Assembly: GCF_963676275.1 (NCBI RefSeq)
Contig: NZ_OY781091.1
Span: 970,775-1,034,774, forward strand
Length of the DNA: 64,000 bases
Direction: 5' to 3'
Source: an uncultured Cohaesibacter sp.
GTDB taxonomy: Bacteria > Pseudomonadota > Alphaproteobacteria > Rhizobiales > Cohaesibacteraceae
Shown here: piece after piece, positions 8,298-18,266 of the stretch
How positions within the stretch are numbered: the first letter of the stretch is position 1
Layout of the letters: every line of letters starts with the position of its first letter
Made by a program: the position numbers and the translations under genes
Notes under the pieces: generated by a model
Database searches by the model: none
Told to the model about the DNA's origin: nothing
Seen by the model: only the letters and a program-made list of their open reading frames with translations

Positions 8298-9479
8298 TCA
8301 CCCTGCGCCGGGGCTTTTGATCCCTTCAATCACCTTGCCAAGTCGTTCAAGATTGGACGTCATCATGTCCAAACTCTCTCTCGCCTTGTCCGGTTGCTGC
8401 TGTTCCACGAAGCCGAGAAAGCTCCTCGCATCTGAATTGAGCAAGAAGCACTTGTCAGAAAAGGCAGTCACCATTTTGAGTTCGCGCGAAGAACGCGCCT
8501 TTATCTGATCTGAAAGATAGTCCAGCTTTCCGGACTGCATGCCAAGACGGATGCGCAGATCATCTGACCATGCGCCATCCTCGCTTTGCGCACATATGCA
8601 GGTCTCCTCCAGCGCTGCAGCAAAGGCGGGAAGCATTTGGCTTGCACTGGCCCAGTGGGGTGCTGTGGGAAGCTGGGCCAACTGGTCAAGTTGTTTGAAA
8701 AGGGCAACGGCGCCCTCATAGGCCGCCGGATGGCGTTGGCCAATAATATGTGCGATTACTGTCTGGCAAAGCTGCGCAAGGGTCGCAATCTCTTCCATCC
8801 AGTCAGTCGACTTGGCGATGGAAAGCAGATCAATCTCTTGCGAGTGGTTTTTCTCCACCCAGCGCCCCAGCTTCCGCTCTGCCGCCCTGATCCGGTCAAG
8901 CGCATGCTGGCAAGCCTCAGCGTTCTTTGCCCGCAGAGCCTTGCTCAATTGGCCCAAATCTTCCAGAAGGCCTTGGCAAATGACGTCGAGCCCCGAACCG
9001 GCTGGCAGAAAGCTGATCGCGCCGACAAGTTCTTCTTTTACGATATAGTCAAGCCCACCGAGCTTGAGGGCCAGTCGAAAGCATCCCTTTTCCTCCCACC
9101 CCTTGACAACAGAACCATTTCGGAACGCATTTCTTGTCCCCTTGCGCACATTGCCAAAGCGGGTAATCACATTGACCAGCTTATGACTGGCATTCTCCTG
9201 AACAAGCCGCAAGAGCGCAGCATGCACCTGTTGCAGATAGTCTCTGGCTTGCGAAAAATTCTGCCTGTCGATAGCCCGCCCCGCTTCGCAGGCCAGTGCC
9301 AGCGCCGCTCTGAGCTCGTCCGACCGGTCGACATAACCCGCATTCGGCAGGGCCTTCTGTTGCATTCGGTCTTCCACCTTGAAGCGCAGCAGAAGGGCGA
9401 TCTTGTAGAAAATCTGTATGAAGATGGCAATTGTGGCCTCAACCAGAATGCCGATCAGCTCTCCGATTATGGTGCCCAT
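8298..9479 (-). CDS. Hypothetical helical membrane-anchored protein, ~393 aa
   Basis: Not recognised. A single hydrophobic N-terminal segment (GELIGILVEATIAIFI, about residues 5-33) is followed by ~360 residues of predicted alpha-helical, Ala/Leu/Gln-rich soluble sequence without known motifs. Charged coiled-coil-like stretches occur (for example RIRAAERKLGRWVEKNHSQE). It could be a membrane-tethered cytoplasmic protein. Two starts are possible: ATG at 9479 (used here) or a TTG at 9524; neither has a strong ribosome binding site. Codon use matches the core genes, so it looks native. Flanked by acuR (same strand) and a terminator for the DUF2948 gene. Confidence 0.7.
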   Translation of the reverse strand: MGTIIGELIGILVEATIAIFIQIFYKIALLLRFKVEDRMQQKALPNAGYVDRSDELRAALALACEAGRAIDRQNFSQARDYLQQVHAALLRLVQENASHKLVNVITRFGNVRKGTRNAFRNGSVVKGWEEKGCFRLALKLGGLDYIVKEELVGAISFLPAGSGLDVICQGLLEDLGQLSKALRAKNAEACQHALDRIRAAERKLGRWVEKNHSQEIDLLSIAKSTDWMEEIATLAQLCQTVIAHIIGQRHPAAYEGAVALFKQLDQLAQLPTAPHWASASQMLPAFAAALEETCICAQSEDGAWSDDLRIRLGMQSGKLDYLSDQIKARSSRELKMVTAFSDKCFLLNSDARSFLGFVEQQQPDKARESLDMMTSNLERLGKVIEGIKSPGAG

Positions 9480-9689
9480 ATGAAAAATCCCGGCTAAATT
9501 GAACAGCGTTGGCTCTGACTGCAATCAGAAACCTAAGGAAATGAATGGAAATATATGGGCAGTCTAGGCAGATATGGAATCGGAAGGCTAGTTGTAAAAA
9601 TGCCAAAAATGGTTGTGATTTCGAGATTTGCACCTTGTATTTATTATGTTGCGTCGCAAGCTTCCGCAAAAGACGGGCAAAAAACAAAA

Positions 9690-9712
9690 AGCCCGCCAAA
9701 ATCTGGCAGGCT
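9690..9712 (-). terminator. Rho-independent terminator after the DUF2948 gene
   Basis: AGCCCGCCA/TGGCAGGCT stem (one mismatch), 5-nt loop, followed on the minus strand by TTTTTGTTTTTTG. It ends the murA-DUF2948 transcript. Confidence 0.85.
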
Positions 9713-9750
9713 TTCTATCTGATATCATCGAGAGGTTTCGGGCAGGGCGT

Positions 9751-10248
9751 TTATTTTCCCTGCACTGCGGCCAGTTGCTGCTCGAAGGTTTCGGCGGCTT
9801 CATGCTCGGGCAGATTTTCCGTTTCCCATGCCGCGCCGGTATCCTTCAACTGGGCTTCAATGCATTCCACGGCAAGGCGGATTTCTGCATCGCCTGCAAA
9901 AATCAGCGAGATGAATCCATCGGGCCCTTCGCCTGAAGGCTCATAGGTGATCGCCAGAAGATTGAGAACCGCATCCTTGGCAGCAGAGCGGATATTGCGG
10001 CTTTGCACTCCGCTCACGCGATTGAAATGCATAATGGCATGATGGCGCTCGTATGTCGGTTTCGCTTTGAAAAACCGGCTCTGCTGGCGAATGGCCTCAT
10101 CCCAGGCAAAGCGGTGCATGGACATCACCAGCCGCCCTTCATCTTTGAGCCAGTTAATGTCGCCAACCTTGAGTACGGCATCTTGTGTCTGGCTGGAAAG
10201 AACATCAAGGTCCTCGCTATCCAGAGCGGCGAGCTTCAACATGGTCAT
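9751..10248 (-). CDS. DUF2948 family protein
   Basis: Conserved alphaproteobacterial protein of unknown function, 165 aa. Family-like segments: LKLAALDSEDLDVLSSQTQDA, MSMHRFAWDE, RSAAKDAVLNLLAI and FAGDAEIRLAVECIEAQL. No signal peptide or membrane helix. AAGGAGAG lies 6 nt before the ATG. In many Hyphomicrobiales (from memory) it sits between murA and hisD; here it follows murA but hisD is 25 kb away on the other strand. Function unknown. Confidence 0.85.
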   Translation of the reverse strand: MTMLKLAALDSEDLDVLSSQTQDAVLKVGDINWLKDEGRLVMSMHRFAWDEAIRQQSRFFKAKPTYERHHAIMHFNRVSGVQSRNIRSAAKDAVLNLLAITYEPSGEGPDGFISLIFAGDAEIRLAVECIEAQLKDTGAAWETENLPEHEAAETFEQQLAAVQGK

Positions 10249-10427
10249 GGCACTCTCCTTACAACAAAATCCCCAGAAAAGCGGACGCGCTTTTCATGAA
10301 CGGGCAGCCCGAAGGCGCTGGTACCAAGGCGCAGTTGCAGCCTGTGCGAACCCTCTTCAGCCTGTCCTTTGGACGGGACATCGTCCTGTTACAAATGACA
10401 TAGGCAGACGAGCATGCAAATGCAAGA

Positions 10428-10450
10428 GAGGCGCACCGATTGTGCGCCTC
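10428..10450 (-). terminator. Hairpin after murA
   Basis: Perfect 9-bp stem GAGGCGCAC/GTGCGCCTC with a 5-nt loop, 13 bp after the murA stop. The minus-strand tail TCTTGCATTTGC has only a weak T-run, so it may attenuate rather than fully terminate before the DUF2948 gene. Confidence 0.5.
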
Positions 10451-10462
10451 CAGATAAGAAAA

Positions 10463-11752
10463 TTATGCGGAAATGCGTTCAATTGTTGCGCCGCAGGCCG
10501 CCAGCTTGTCTTCCAGCCGCTCGAAGCCGCGATCAAGATGATAAACGCGGTTGACCTTGGTCTCGCCTTCGGCCACCAGTCCGGCGATCACCAGCGACAC
10601 CGAGGCACGCAAATCCGTCGCCATCACCTGTGCCCCTTTTAGTTTCCTGACGCCGGTGACATGGGCCTTCTGGCCATCCAGAGAAATCTTCGCCCCCAGA
10701 CGCGCCAGTTCCTGCACATGCATGAAGCGATTCTCGAAAATGGTTTCGGTAATGGTCGAGGTGCCCTCGGCCATGGTCATCAGGGCCATGAACTGCGCCT
10801 GCAAATCGGTCGGAAAGCCGGGGAAGGGGTCTGTCGCTACACTGACGGCCTTCAGTGCCGTGCCGTTGCGTGCGATCCTGATGCCTTCCTTGCTGGCTTC
10901 CACGGTCGTGCCGGTCTGTTCGAGAATATCAAGGGCCGACTGCAACAGCTCCGCTCTTGCTCCTTTGAGCATCACGTCGCCGCCGGTCATGGCAACCGCC
11001 ATGGCATAGGTGCCGGTTTCGATCCGGTCTGGCAGAACCGAATGGCGTGCTCCATGCAGCTTCTCGACACCCTCGATGGTAATCGTGTCTGTTCCCGCGC
11101 CCTTGATCTTTGCGCCCATGGCAATCAGGCATTCCGCCAGATCAACCACTTCGGGTTCCTTTGCCGCCTTGCGCAGGATGGTCGTTCCCTTGGCAAGGGT
11201 GGCCGCCATCATCAGGGTGTGGGTTGCTCCCACAGAGATCCGCGGGAAGGTATAGTCTCCGCCGCTCAGGCCACCGGTCGCATCAGCGACCACATAGCCA
11301 TTCTCGATCTCGATCTTTGCCCCCATGGCGGCCAGACCGTCGATGAAAAAGTCAACCGGACGGGTACCGATGGCGCAACCGCCCGGCAGGGATACCTCGC
11401 AATGGCCCATGCGCGCCAGAAGCGGCCCGATCACCCAGAAGCTTGCCCGCATCTTGGAGACCAGATCATAGGGTGCACAGGTATCGATGATCTGTTCCGC
11501 CTGCAAATGTACGGTCTGTCCGGCCATGGTGTCCTGACCGGGGCGTTTGCCTTCGATCATGTAGCTGACGCCATGGTTGGAAAGAATCTGCTGGAGTTGC
11601 TGCACATCGCGCAGGCGCGGAAGATTGTCCAATATCAACGCTTCATCCGTAAGAAGCGAAGCGATCATCAGGGGAAGAGCCGCATTTTTTGCTCCGGAAA
11701 TGGGAATCTCCCCATTCAATTTTGCTCCGCCTACAATGCGAATTGCGTCCAT
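10463..11752 (-). CDS. murA: UDP-N-acetylglucosamine 1-carboxyvinyltransferase
   Basis: First committed step of peptidoglycan synthesis in the cytoplasm: transfers enolpyruvate from PEP to UDP-GlcNAc. The 429-aa length is standard. Seen: [16 protein letters not shown] with the catalytic Lys/Asn, the active-site loop [15 protein letters not shown] with the PEP-binding Cys (fosfomycin-sensitive form), [13 protein letters not shown], and [18 protein letters not shown]2948 follows; a small basic protein precedes it on the same strand. Housekeeping gene. Confidence 0.97.
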   Translation of the reverse strand: MDAIRIVGGAKLNGEIPISGAKNAALPLMIASLLTDEALILDNLPRLRDVQQLQQILSNHGVSYMIEGKRPGQDTMAGQTVHLQAEQIIDTCAPYDLVSKMRASFWVIGPLLARMGHCEVSLPGGCAIGTRPVDFFIDGLAAMGAKIEIENGYVVADATGGLSGGDYTFPRISVGATHTLMMAATLAKGTTILRKAAKEPEVVDLAECLIAMGAKIKGAGTDTITIEGVEKLHGARHSVLPDRIETGTYAMAVAMTGGDVMLKGARAELLQSALDILEQTGTTVEASKEGIRIARNGTALKAVSVATDPFPGFPTDLQAQFMALMTMAEGTSTITETIFENRFMHVQELARLGAKISLDGQKAHVTGVRKLKGAQVMATDLRASVSLVIAGLVAEGETKVNRVYHLDRGFERLEDKLAACGATIERISA

Positions 11753-12002
11753 TTCAAACTCTTTCTGTTGTCGGTCCTGTTGATCTGGCTTGTGATGCGA
11801 GCTGTCTTGTGAGCCATGCGCGCCGATCGGCCGATTATTCTTGATCCCGTAAGGGAATGGTCCTGATATTCTGATCTTTCAATGCAGATGCGATAGAGCG
11901 AGCGTTCATGCGGGCGGTTTGGGGAAGGAATGATGTCCGGCCTTGTTGCCGTCAGATGACAGTAATTTGCCTGATCATTTCATGCCCCTGTTTGCGCCCA
12001 AT

Positions 12003-12236
12003 TCACGCTTCTTTATCGGCTTCATTCCGCTTGCCTTCCTGCTCTGCCGCCTGATCGCTCAATTCGGCTTTTCTGGCCCGCGTCTGTGCCTTGCGTCTTT
12101 TCAGATTGTCCCGCAGCGCTTGTGAAAGGCGAGCCTTGCGGTCTTCCCCTTTGCCATGGGAAGAAGCCTGACTGCTTTTTGCACCAGGGCTCTGCGCCTT
12201 GTCTGGGCCGGAAATGTTGATATCGGTAGAAGGCAT
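12003..12236 (-). CDS. Small basic conserved protein upstream of murA, 77 aa
   Basis: Product of 77 aa, hydrophilic and strongly charged, with a disordered N-terminus and a Lys/Arg-rich helix (RLSQALRDNLKRRKAQTRARK) similar to small hypothetical proteins found near murA in related bacteria. The ATG at 12236 is chosen because the frame above it to 12506 looks non-coding (Cys/His/Trp-rich, no bias). No clear ribosome binding site. It precedes murA by ~250 bp on the same strand. Function unknown; a nucleic-acid-binding role is only a guess from charge. Confidence 0.65.
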   Translation of the reverse strand: MPSTDINISGPDKAQSPGAKSSQASSHGKGEDRKARLSQALRDNLKRRKAQTRARKAELSDQAAEQEGKRNEADKEA

Positions 12237-12556
12237 TATTCTGCTGCAATCTTGCAATGAAATGATCATCGGATTTGTCTGTTGGCAGTTTCTATACCAA
12301 AAGTGCGTCGCAAGAAAGCCCACAATGGGGCGATTTGAGGGCCGAAAAGCGCTTTTTCGCCGGGGATGGTTTACAGCGAGACCCGCGGCCCCTTGGTTAC
12401 AACATATAAGGTCTTTTGCGGGTACGATTTTCACAGGTGTCATCAAATTCACAAAATTGTTGCTTTTTTTCAAAAACGCGCTTGCATAATCGAAATCCGT
12501 ATGCAAAAAACCGCCCGCATCAGGTGGTCAACATCTGATCAAAAACACCGTGGAAC

Positions 12557-12631
<75 letters not shown>

Positions 12632-13113
12632 CGGTTTTTTATTTTCAAGGCCTCCTCTCTCGCCGTTTTTCCCTTCCATTTTATTCTCGATTTTCCGAGA
12701 GATGTTTTTAAGATTCTGTTGAACCAGCTTTTTTGGTAAAATAAGCAATGTGCCTCTTTTACCTCAAGCGATCTGATGCCTATGGTGCAGACCGTTCTGT
12801 GTAACAGCGATGCTTGAATGACCAAGACGCTGTGCAATCTGGTGTAGGGGAACCTAAGCAACCGCGAGATGCAAGACAGAGGGCGCGATATTGCGGCGAA
12901 AACGGGATGCGTCCGGGCATTGATCAGGCTCAAGCTGGATGGGCCATACTTGGATTTACAGCAATCGCTTGGGGGGGCATAATATCAACCTGCTGCAGAT
13001 GAGCGTGGCGGTGATCACATCGCTTTGCGCAGGCATTTGGTTGTTCAAGTTCCTTATGCTTGGTATCTGGATCAGACAGAAGGAACTTGAACAGATATTG
13101 AAAGGAAGCTTGC
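12632..13113. other. Non-coding region after tRNA-Thr
   Basis: About 480 bp. A T-run follows the tRNA (12635-12640). The short frames present show no family resemblance. No repeat of the tRNA 3' end is seen here, so there is no direct sign of an integrated element. Confidence 0.4.
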
Positions 13114-13860
13114 TTAGCAACCTTCTCTCACCGCAAGTCCGAGACCCATCCATCTAATGGGGCTATGGGCAAACTCGAATACCGAGTGGTCCATGACCAA
13201 TACCCCTTTAATTTCATCCCATGCTCTCACAATACCACCATTAAGCTTATCATATTCATGGCCATGAATATCGTGGAAAGCGACAGCCCTGTTGGCATAG
13301 CGGCCCACATTGAGCCAGTCGCCTTTCGCCCCCATATATGAGTGATCAGCGTCAATGAACACGAAGTCAAAGCTCTGTCCCAAGATATTCTCTGACGTTG
13401 CAGGCATAAGTTTCTCAAGATTGAGAAGTTTTGAAAAGCGTTTGTAAGCGATGATTGCATCTTTGATGTCAACCATGGTGTATTTGAGTTTTGGATTACG
13501 GCGCTGCAAGAATGCCGCAATAACATAGGCCGACGCTCCCCTGAAAACCCCGATCTCAGCGGCAGTTTCTATATCTACTGTTAGCAGCTGCTTTATGAAG
13601 TCCGCGAATTCTGTAGGATATTGAATAACTCCAAATTGGCTTGAATTATGCCAGTTCGTCCAGCGTGCCAAATTTTTATTCTTATTCCGGACGATACCAA
13701 ACTCCAGTATCCTTTCGAGAATAAACTGCCGTGACAGCAATTGTTCGTTGGTACAATTCAGAATTTTCTCAACCACCCGGAGGCCTTTGATAATGTCTGG
13801 CTCTAGTAGATTAACCGGGGCCGGGACTTCTTGTTCTGGGGTTACAGTCTTGTTCTCCAT
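13114..13860 (-). CDS. Class I SAM-dependent methyltransferase (Methyltransf_24-like)
   Basis: 248 aa. A Rossmann methyltransferase core starts near residue 95: motif I AAEIGVFRGASAYV, motif II YTMVDIKDA, motif IV DFVFIDADHSYMGAKGDW, then AVAFHDIHGHEYDKLNGG. The DADHSY...HDIHGHE pattern is that of the CmcI/Methyltransf_24 group, often acting on small molecules or glycans. The N-terminal ~90 residues have no recognised domain. The gene is distinctly AT-rich compared with murA or the liv genes and stands alone beside a tRNA, suggesting horizontal gain. Substrate unknown. Confidence 0.8.
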   Translation of the reverse strand: MENKTVTPEQEVPAPVNLLEPDIIKGLRVVEKILNCTNEQLLSRQFILERILEFGIVRNKNKNLARWTNWHNSSQFGVIQYPTEFADFIKQLLTVDIETAAEIGVFRGASAYVIAAFLQRRNPKLKYTMVDIKDAIIAYKRFSKLLNLEKLMPATSENILGQSFDFVFIDADHSYMGAKGDWLNVGRYANRAVAFHDIHGHEYDKLNGGIVRAWDEIKGVLVMDHSVFEFAHSPIRWMGLGLAVREGC

Positions 13861-14547
13861 GAAATTTTCTCTTTCAGCATCAAATTAAAAATGAATAATC
13901 AGGAGTTGCAATGCGAGGCATTGCGTATATTTGATACTGATTGCACTGCTGAGAAATACAATCAATGGCTAAATTTATCGATGTAATTGTCTTTAGTTTC
14001 ACGCTTCAGCGAGGATCTGGAAGTGATCTCACGGCTCGAGCTTCAGGTTCACTTTTGAAAGCTGTTCCGGAATGACTACCAACTCTGACGAGATATCAAG
14101 GTGGATTGCGATTGAGCTGCCATCATTGGCGACTTGCAAACAGCTTTGCGGCAAAACCGAAATGACTTTGGTTGTCCGCTTTTCTCTTCAAAAGCTTTGA
14201 TAGAATGCCTCTTTTGGCCTCAGATCGGCTTCAGTGTTTTTACCCTTTTGCGAAAAATGCACCATAATTTGGCAATTTTGTTATGTTTGAAAGAATACAT
14301 CGTCCATTCGATGTATTCGGTCATGTTTTATTGACCATGCTGCACCCTCAAATTACTGATTTGTTTGAATATTACGGCTTTAATACTTTTTCTCCCTTAG
14401 CATAATCAACAAAAGTTCTATGGTATTTCTAATCAAACCATCGGTACGTTTACTTAGTCTGTATTGGACGGCGAGACCACTTTGAGGAGAGTCGGTCACG
14501 TTCGGTCACTTTAGGGAAGGTGACCGCTCACATTTTGGGAGGAATTT
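13861..14547. other. Intergenic region upstream of the Liv-type operon
   Basis: About 690 bp, AT-rich to 14450. It should contain the promoter of the Liv operon and of the methyltransferase. The only clear structure is the CGGTCAC repeat cluster at 14493-14526. No ORF is convincing. Confidence 0.4.
14493..14526. promoter_or_regulatory. CGGTCAC direct/inverted repeat before the Liv operon
   Basis: CGGTCAC occurs at 14493-14499 and 14503-14509 (10-bp period, one helical turn) and inverted as GTGACCG at 14520-14526. The last arm is 21 bp before the start codon. It could be a regulator site or a 5'UTR hairpin close to the ribosome binding site GGGAGGAA. Confidence 0.5.
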
Positions 14548-15897
14548 ATGACCAAGCTTACGATTTCACGTCGTGGTTTGATCAAGACCGGTGCATTCGT
14601 CAGTGCCGGCTTGGCCATGCCAACCATTTTTACCAGCAGAGCCAACGCTTTTACCAACGCGCCCACCGGCTCGACCGTGACGCTCGGCTTCAACGTGCCG
14701 CAAACCGGTCCTTACGCCGATGAAGGCGCTGACGAACTTCTTGCACAAAAGCTCGCCGTAGAGCATCTCAATGGTGAAGGGGATGGCGGCTGCCTCAATA
14801 CCTTTACCTCCAAGGCATTGAAGGGCAACGGCATTCTGGGCAAGAAGGTTCAGTTTGTAACGGGCGACACCCAGACCAAATCCGACGCAGCCCGCGCTTC
14901 GGCTCGCTCGATGATCGAAAAAGACGGGGCGATCATGATCAACGGTGGCTCGTCCTCGGGCGTGGCTGTTGCCGTACAGGGTCTGTGTCAGGAAGCCGGT
15001 GTCATCTTCATGGCTGGCCTGACCCACTCCAACGACACCACCGGCAAGGACAGAAAAGCCAACGGCTTCCGCCATTTCTTCAACGCCTATATGTCGGCAG
15101 CAGCGCTGGCTCCGATTCTGGCCAAGGAACTCGGCACCGATCGTAATGCCTATCACCTGACCGCCGACTATACCTGGGGCTGGACGCAGCAGGAATCCAT
15201 GCAGGCGGCAACCGAGGCAATGGGTTGGAAGACCGTCAACAACGTGCTCACTCCGCTGGCCACCACTGACTTCTCGTCCTACATCGCTCCGGTGATCAAT
15301 GCCGGTGCGGACGTGCTGGTTCTCAACCACTATGGCGGCAACATGGTCAACTCTCTGACCAACGCCGTGCAGTTCGGCCTGCTCGACAAGATGGTCAACG
15401 GCAAGGACTTCAAGATCATCGTTCCTCTCTATTCCGAACTGATGGCTGCAGGTGCGGGTGAAAACATCAAGGGCGTGCTTGGCTCGATGAACTATAACTG
15501 GCAGCTGGACAATGAAGGCTCCAAGGCCTTCGTGAAATCCTTCGGCGAGAAATATGGTCGCCCACCGTCCAACTCCGCCCAGACCTGCTACGCACAGGTT
15601 CTGCTCTATGCAGATGCTTGCGAACGGGCTGGCACCTTCAATCCTTGCGGTGTTGCCGAAGCGCTTGAAGGCTTCGAGTTTGACGGTCTTGGCAATGGCA
15701 AGACCCTCTATCGCAAAGAAGACCACCAGTGCTTCAAGGATGTTCTGGTCGTGCGTGGTGCACAGAATCCGACCACAGCCTACGACACGCTGGAAATCGT
15801 TGAAGTCACTCCGGTCGATCAGGTTACCTATCCTGCAAACCACCCGATGTTCGGTGGCGATGAAGCAACGCTTGGTACCTGCAACGCCGGCGCATAA
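14548..15897 (+). CDS. ABC transporter substrate-binding protein, Liv (Peripla_BP_6) type, Tat-exported
   Basis: Periplasmic binding protein of a branched-chain-amino-acid-type importer, 449 aa. The N-terminus carries a twin-arginine signal (ISRRGLIKTG then hydrophobic SAGLAMPTIF, cleavage near RANA). The mature part has the two-lobe Peripla_BP_6 pattern: VTLGFNVPQTGPYAD, IMINGGSSSGVAVAVQ, YMSAAALAPILAKEL, FSSYIAPVINAGADVLVLNHYGG. GGGAGGAA precedes the ATG. Four transport genes follow. Substrate cannot be read from sequence: amides, amino acids, urea and others are all used by this family. Confidence 0.85.
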   Translation: MTKLTISRRGLIKTGAFVSAGLAMPTIFTSRANAFTNAPTGSTVTLGFNVPQTGPYADEGADELLAQKLAVEHLNGEGDGGCLNTFTSKALKGNGILGKKVQFVTGDTQTKSDAARASARSMIEKDGAIMINGGSSSGVAVAVQGLCQEAGVIFMAGLTHSNDTTGKDRKANGFRHFFNAYMSAAALAPILAKELGTDRNAYHLTADYTWGWTQQESMQAATEAMGWKTVNNVLTPLATTDFSSYIAPVINAGADVLVLNHYGGNMVNSLTNAVQFGLLDKMVNGKDFKIIVPLYSELMAAGAGENIKGVLGSMNYNWQLDNEGSKAFVKSFGEKYGRPPSNSAQTCYAQVLLYADACERAGTFNPCGVAEALEGFEFDGLGNGKTLYRKEDHQCFKDVLVVRGAQNPTTAYDTLEIVEVTPVDQVTYPANHPMFGGDEATLGTCNAGA

Positions 15898-16007
15898 TCA
15901 GAATCATGATTCTGGCCGTGTCGCAGCAATGCGGCACGGCTATCTGTTTGATTTGGGACTAGAACCGCCGCCGCAGCTGCGCCCGGTTTATCGATGCAGG
16001 CTTTCCA

Positions 16008-17039
16008 ATGGACGCAATCATTCTTCAGATCCTCAACGGTCTAGACAAAGGCAGTGCCTATGCTCTGATCGCGTTGGGACTGACACTCATCTTCGGTACG
16101 CTGGGCGTGGTCAATTTCGCCCATGGTGCCCTTTTCATGCTTGGCTCCTTTTGCGCCGTCACGCTTCAGAGAATTTTGTCGCTGTCTTTCACCGTCGAAG
16201 ATCCAACGAAAAAGGACTTTCTGGGAAATCCGCTGAAGGTCGATACACCCTATGTGGTTGACTGGTTCGGCGATGCGGCCGGTAATGCCATCCTGAGCTG
16301 GTCTGTGCCACTGGCCATCCTGTTTGCCATTCCCATCATGCTGTTTATCGGCTATGCGATGGAGCGCGGGCTGATCAAGCATTTCTACAAGCGCCCCCAT
16401 GCCGACCAGATCCTCGTCACCTTTGGTTTGGCCATCGTGATTCAGGAAATCGTCAAATATTTCTATGGTGCAAATCCGATCCCGACTCCGGCTCCGGAGG
16501 TCTTCAAGGGTTCGCTCGATTTCGGGGTCATGATCGGTTTTGTCGAGAATACGATCATCTATCCCTATTGGCGGCTGGTCTATTTCCTGTTCTCCGCTGT
16601 CATCATCAGCGCGGTCTTTGCATTCCTGCGCTTCACCACATTCGGCATGGTGGTCCGGGCCGGCATGGCCGACCGGGAAACCGTCGGCCTTCTGGGTATC
16701 AATATCGACAAGCGTTTCACCATCATGTTCGGATTGGCCGCCGCAGTGGCCGGGCTGGCCGGTGTCATGTATGCACCGATCAATTCGCCCAACTATCATA
16801 TGGGCATGGACTTTCTGGTGTTGTCCTTCGTCGTGGTCGTTGTCGGCGGCATGGGCTCGTTGCCCGGTGCCGTGCTGGCGGGCTTCCTGCTTGGCATTCT
16901 CGAGAGCTTTGCCTCGATGAATGAAATCAAGTCGGTGATCCCCGGGATCGACCAGATCATCATTTATCTCGTTGCAATCATCATCCTTTTGACCCGTCCG
17001 CGCGGTCTTATGGGTCGCAAAGGCGTGATGGAGGAATAA
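16008..17039 (+). CDS. Liv-type ABC transporter permease (LivH-like)
   Basis: Inner-membrane permease, 343 aa, BPD_transp_2 family. Family signatures: ILNGLDKGSAYALIALGLTLIFGTLGVVNFAHG at the N-terminus and GMADRETVGLLGINIDKRF, the cytoplasmic loop contacting the ATPase; PGAVLAGFLLGILES near the C-terminus. About eight hydrophobic helices. An insertion of ~25 polar residues (VEDPTKKDFLGNPLK region) follows the second helix. Stop and next start are 3 bp apart. Confidence 0.88.
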   Translation: MDAIILQILNGLDKGSAYALIALGLTLIFGTLGVVNFAHGALFMLGSFCAVTLQRILSLSFTVEDPTKKDFLGNPLKVDTPYVVDWFGDAAGNAILSWSVPLAILFAIPIMLFIGYAMERGLIKHFYKRPHADQILVTFGLAIVIQEIVKYFYGANPIPTPAPEVFKGSLDFGVMIGFVENTIIYPYWRLVYFLFSAVIISAVFAFLRFTTFGMVVRAGMADRETVGLLGINIDKRFTIMFGLAAAVAGLAGVMYAPINSPNYHMGMDFLVLSFVVVVVGGMGSLPGAVLAGFLLGILESFASMNEIKSVIPGIDQIIIYLVAIIILLTRPRGLMGRKGVMEE

Positions 17040-17042
17040 GCC

Positions 17043-18251
17043 ATGCTGGGTTTGAGCAAGAAAGACACTACCTTCCTCCTCATCGTCATGTTTCTGACTT
17101 TGGCGACGCCGATATTGCTGCAGCCGTTTCCCGAAAATTCGGCGCTGGCGCAGTTCAATGCCGGATATCCTGATCTGATGCAGAGATTTGCCATCTACGG
17201 CATCTTTGCCATCGGCTTCAACATTCTCTTCGGCCTGACCGGCTATCTTTCCTTCGGTCACGCCGCCTTCCTTGGCGTCGGCTCCTATTCCGTCGTCTGG
17301 ATGTACAAGCTGCTGAGCTACAATGTGCTGCCGGGGCTGCTTCTGGCGGTGATCATGTCGGCGCTGTTTGCGCTGCTGATCGGCTATGTTTCCCTGCGCC
17401 GATCCGGCATCTATTTCTCGATCCTGACATTGGCCATGGCGCAGATGTCCTTCAACCTGGCCTATTCGGTGCTTACGCCCCTGACCAACGGGGAAACCGG
17501 ACTTCAGGTTTACATGGATGATCCGCAGGTTCTGATGGGGGAGGGCAGCCCGAGCTCGCCGCATTTCTTCGGCATCGTGATGAATGAGGCAACCAAGGTC
17601 GATTTTGCCGGTTGGCAATTTACCTTCAGCAACGGCTACTATTTCTGCGCCATCATCGCCATTGCTGTCTTCTACATCTCGCTTCGGATCTTCCGTTCGC
17701 CCTTCGGCATGATGCTGCGCGCGATCAAGACCAACCAGACCCGCATGAACTATACCGGCCTCAATCCGCGTCCCTACACGCTCGCAGCCTTCGTCATATC
17801 TGGCATGTATGCCGGACTGGCGGGCGGTCTGCTGGCGGCGATGGACCCGCTGGCCGGTGCCGAGCGCATGCAATGGACGGCGTCGGGTGAAGTGGTGCTG
17901 ATGACCATCCTCGGCGGAGCCGGAACCCTGATGGGGCCGGTGCTTGGCGCGGGTTTTATCAAATATTTCGAGAATATCTTCTCCAAGATCAACGACAATA
18001 TCCTGCATGGCTGGTTCGCCGCGCTGCCTGATGGGCTTGAAGACGCCATTGTCTTCATGCTGCATCCCTTCATTGGTAAGGGGTGGCATCTGACGCTGGG
18101 TCTCCTGTTCATGCTGGTGGTGATCTTCCTGCCCGGAGGGCTGCTGGAAGGCGGACAACGCATCAAGGACTGGTTCAAGCGCGAGAAGAAACCTGACATT
18201 CCGCCCAAGGATCCTGAACATACCCCCAAACCGAGCCCCCAAGTGGTCTGA
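17043..18251 (+). CDS. Liv-type ABC transporter permease (LivM-like)
   Basis: Second permease subunit, 402 aa. Seen: [28 protein letters not shown] (classic LivM), [19 protein letters not shown], and the ATPase-contact loop [51 protein letters not shown] late. The C-terminus carries a charged Pro-rich tail of ~35 residues. Longer than many LivM proteins because of an internal periplasmic insertion ([17 protein letters not shown] region). Coupled to the flanking genes. Confidence 0.88.
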   Translation: MLGLSKKDTTFLLIVMFLTLATPILLQPFPENSALAQFNAGYPDLMQRFAIYGIFAIGFNILFGLTGYLSFGHAAFLGVGSYSVVWMYKLLSYNVLPGLLLAVIMSALFALLIGYVSLRRSGIYFSILTLAMAQMSFNLAYSVLTPLTNGETGLQVYMDDPQVLMGEGSPSSPHFFGIVMNEATKVDFAGWQFTFSNGYYFCAIIAIAVFYISLRIFRSPFGMMLRAIKTNQTRMNYTGLNPRPYTLAAFVISGMYAGLAGGLLAAMDPLAGAERMQWTASGEVVLMTILGGAGTLMGPVLGAGFIKYFENIFSKINDNILHGWFAALPDGLEDAIVFMLHPFIGKGWHLTLGLLFMLVVIFLPGGLLEGGQRIKDWFKREKKPDIPPKDPEHTPKPSPQVV

Positions 18252-18266
18252 TGGAGATAGCGAATA

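Noticed and set aside
12632-14547. Genomic island bounded by tRNA-Thr
   Set aside because: The methyltransferase looks foreign but no integrase and no repeat of the tRNA 3' end were found.
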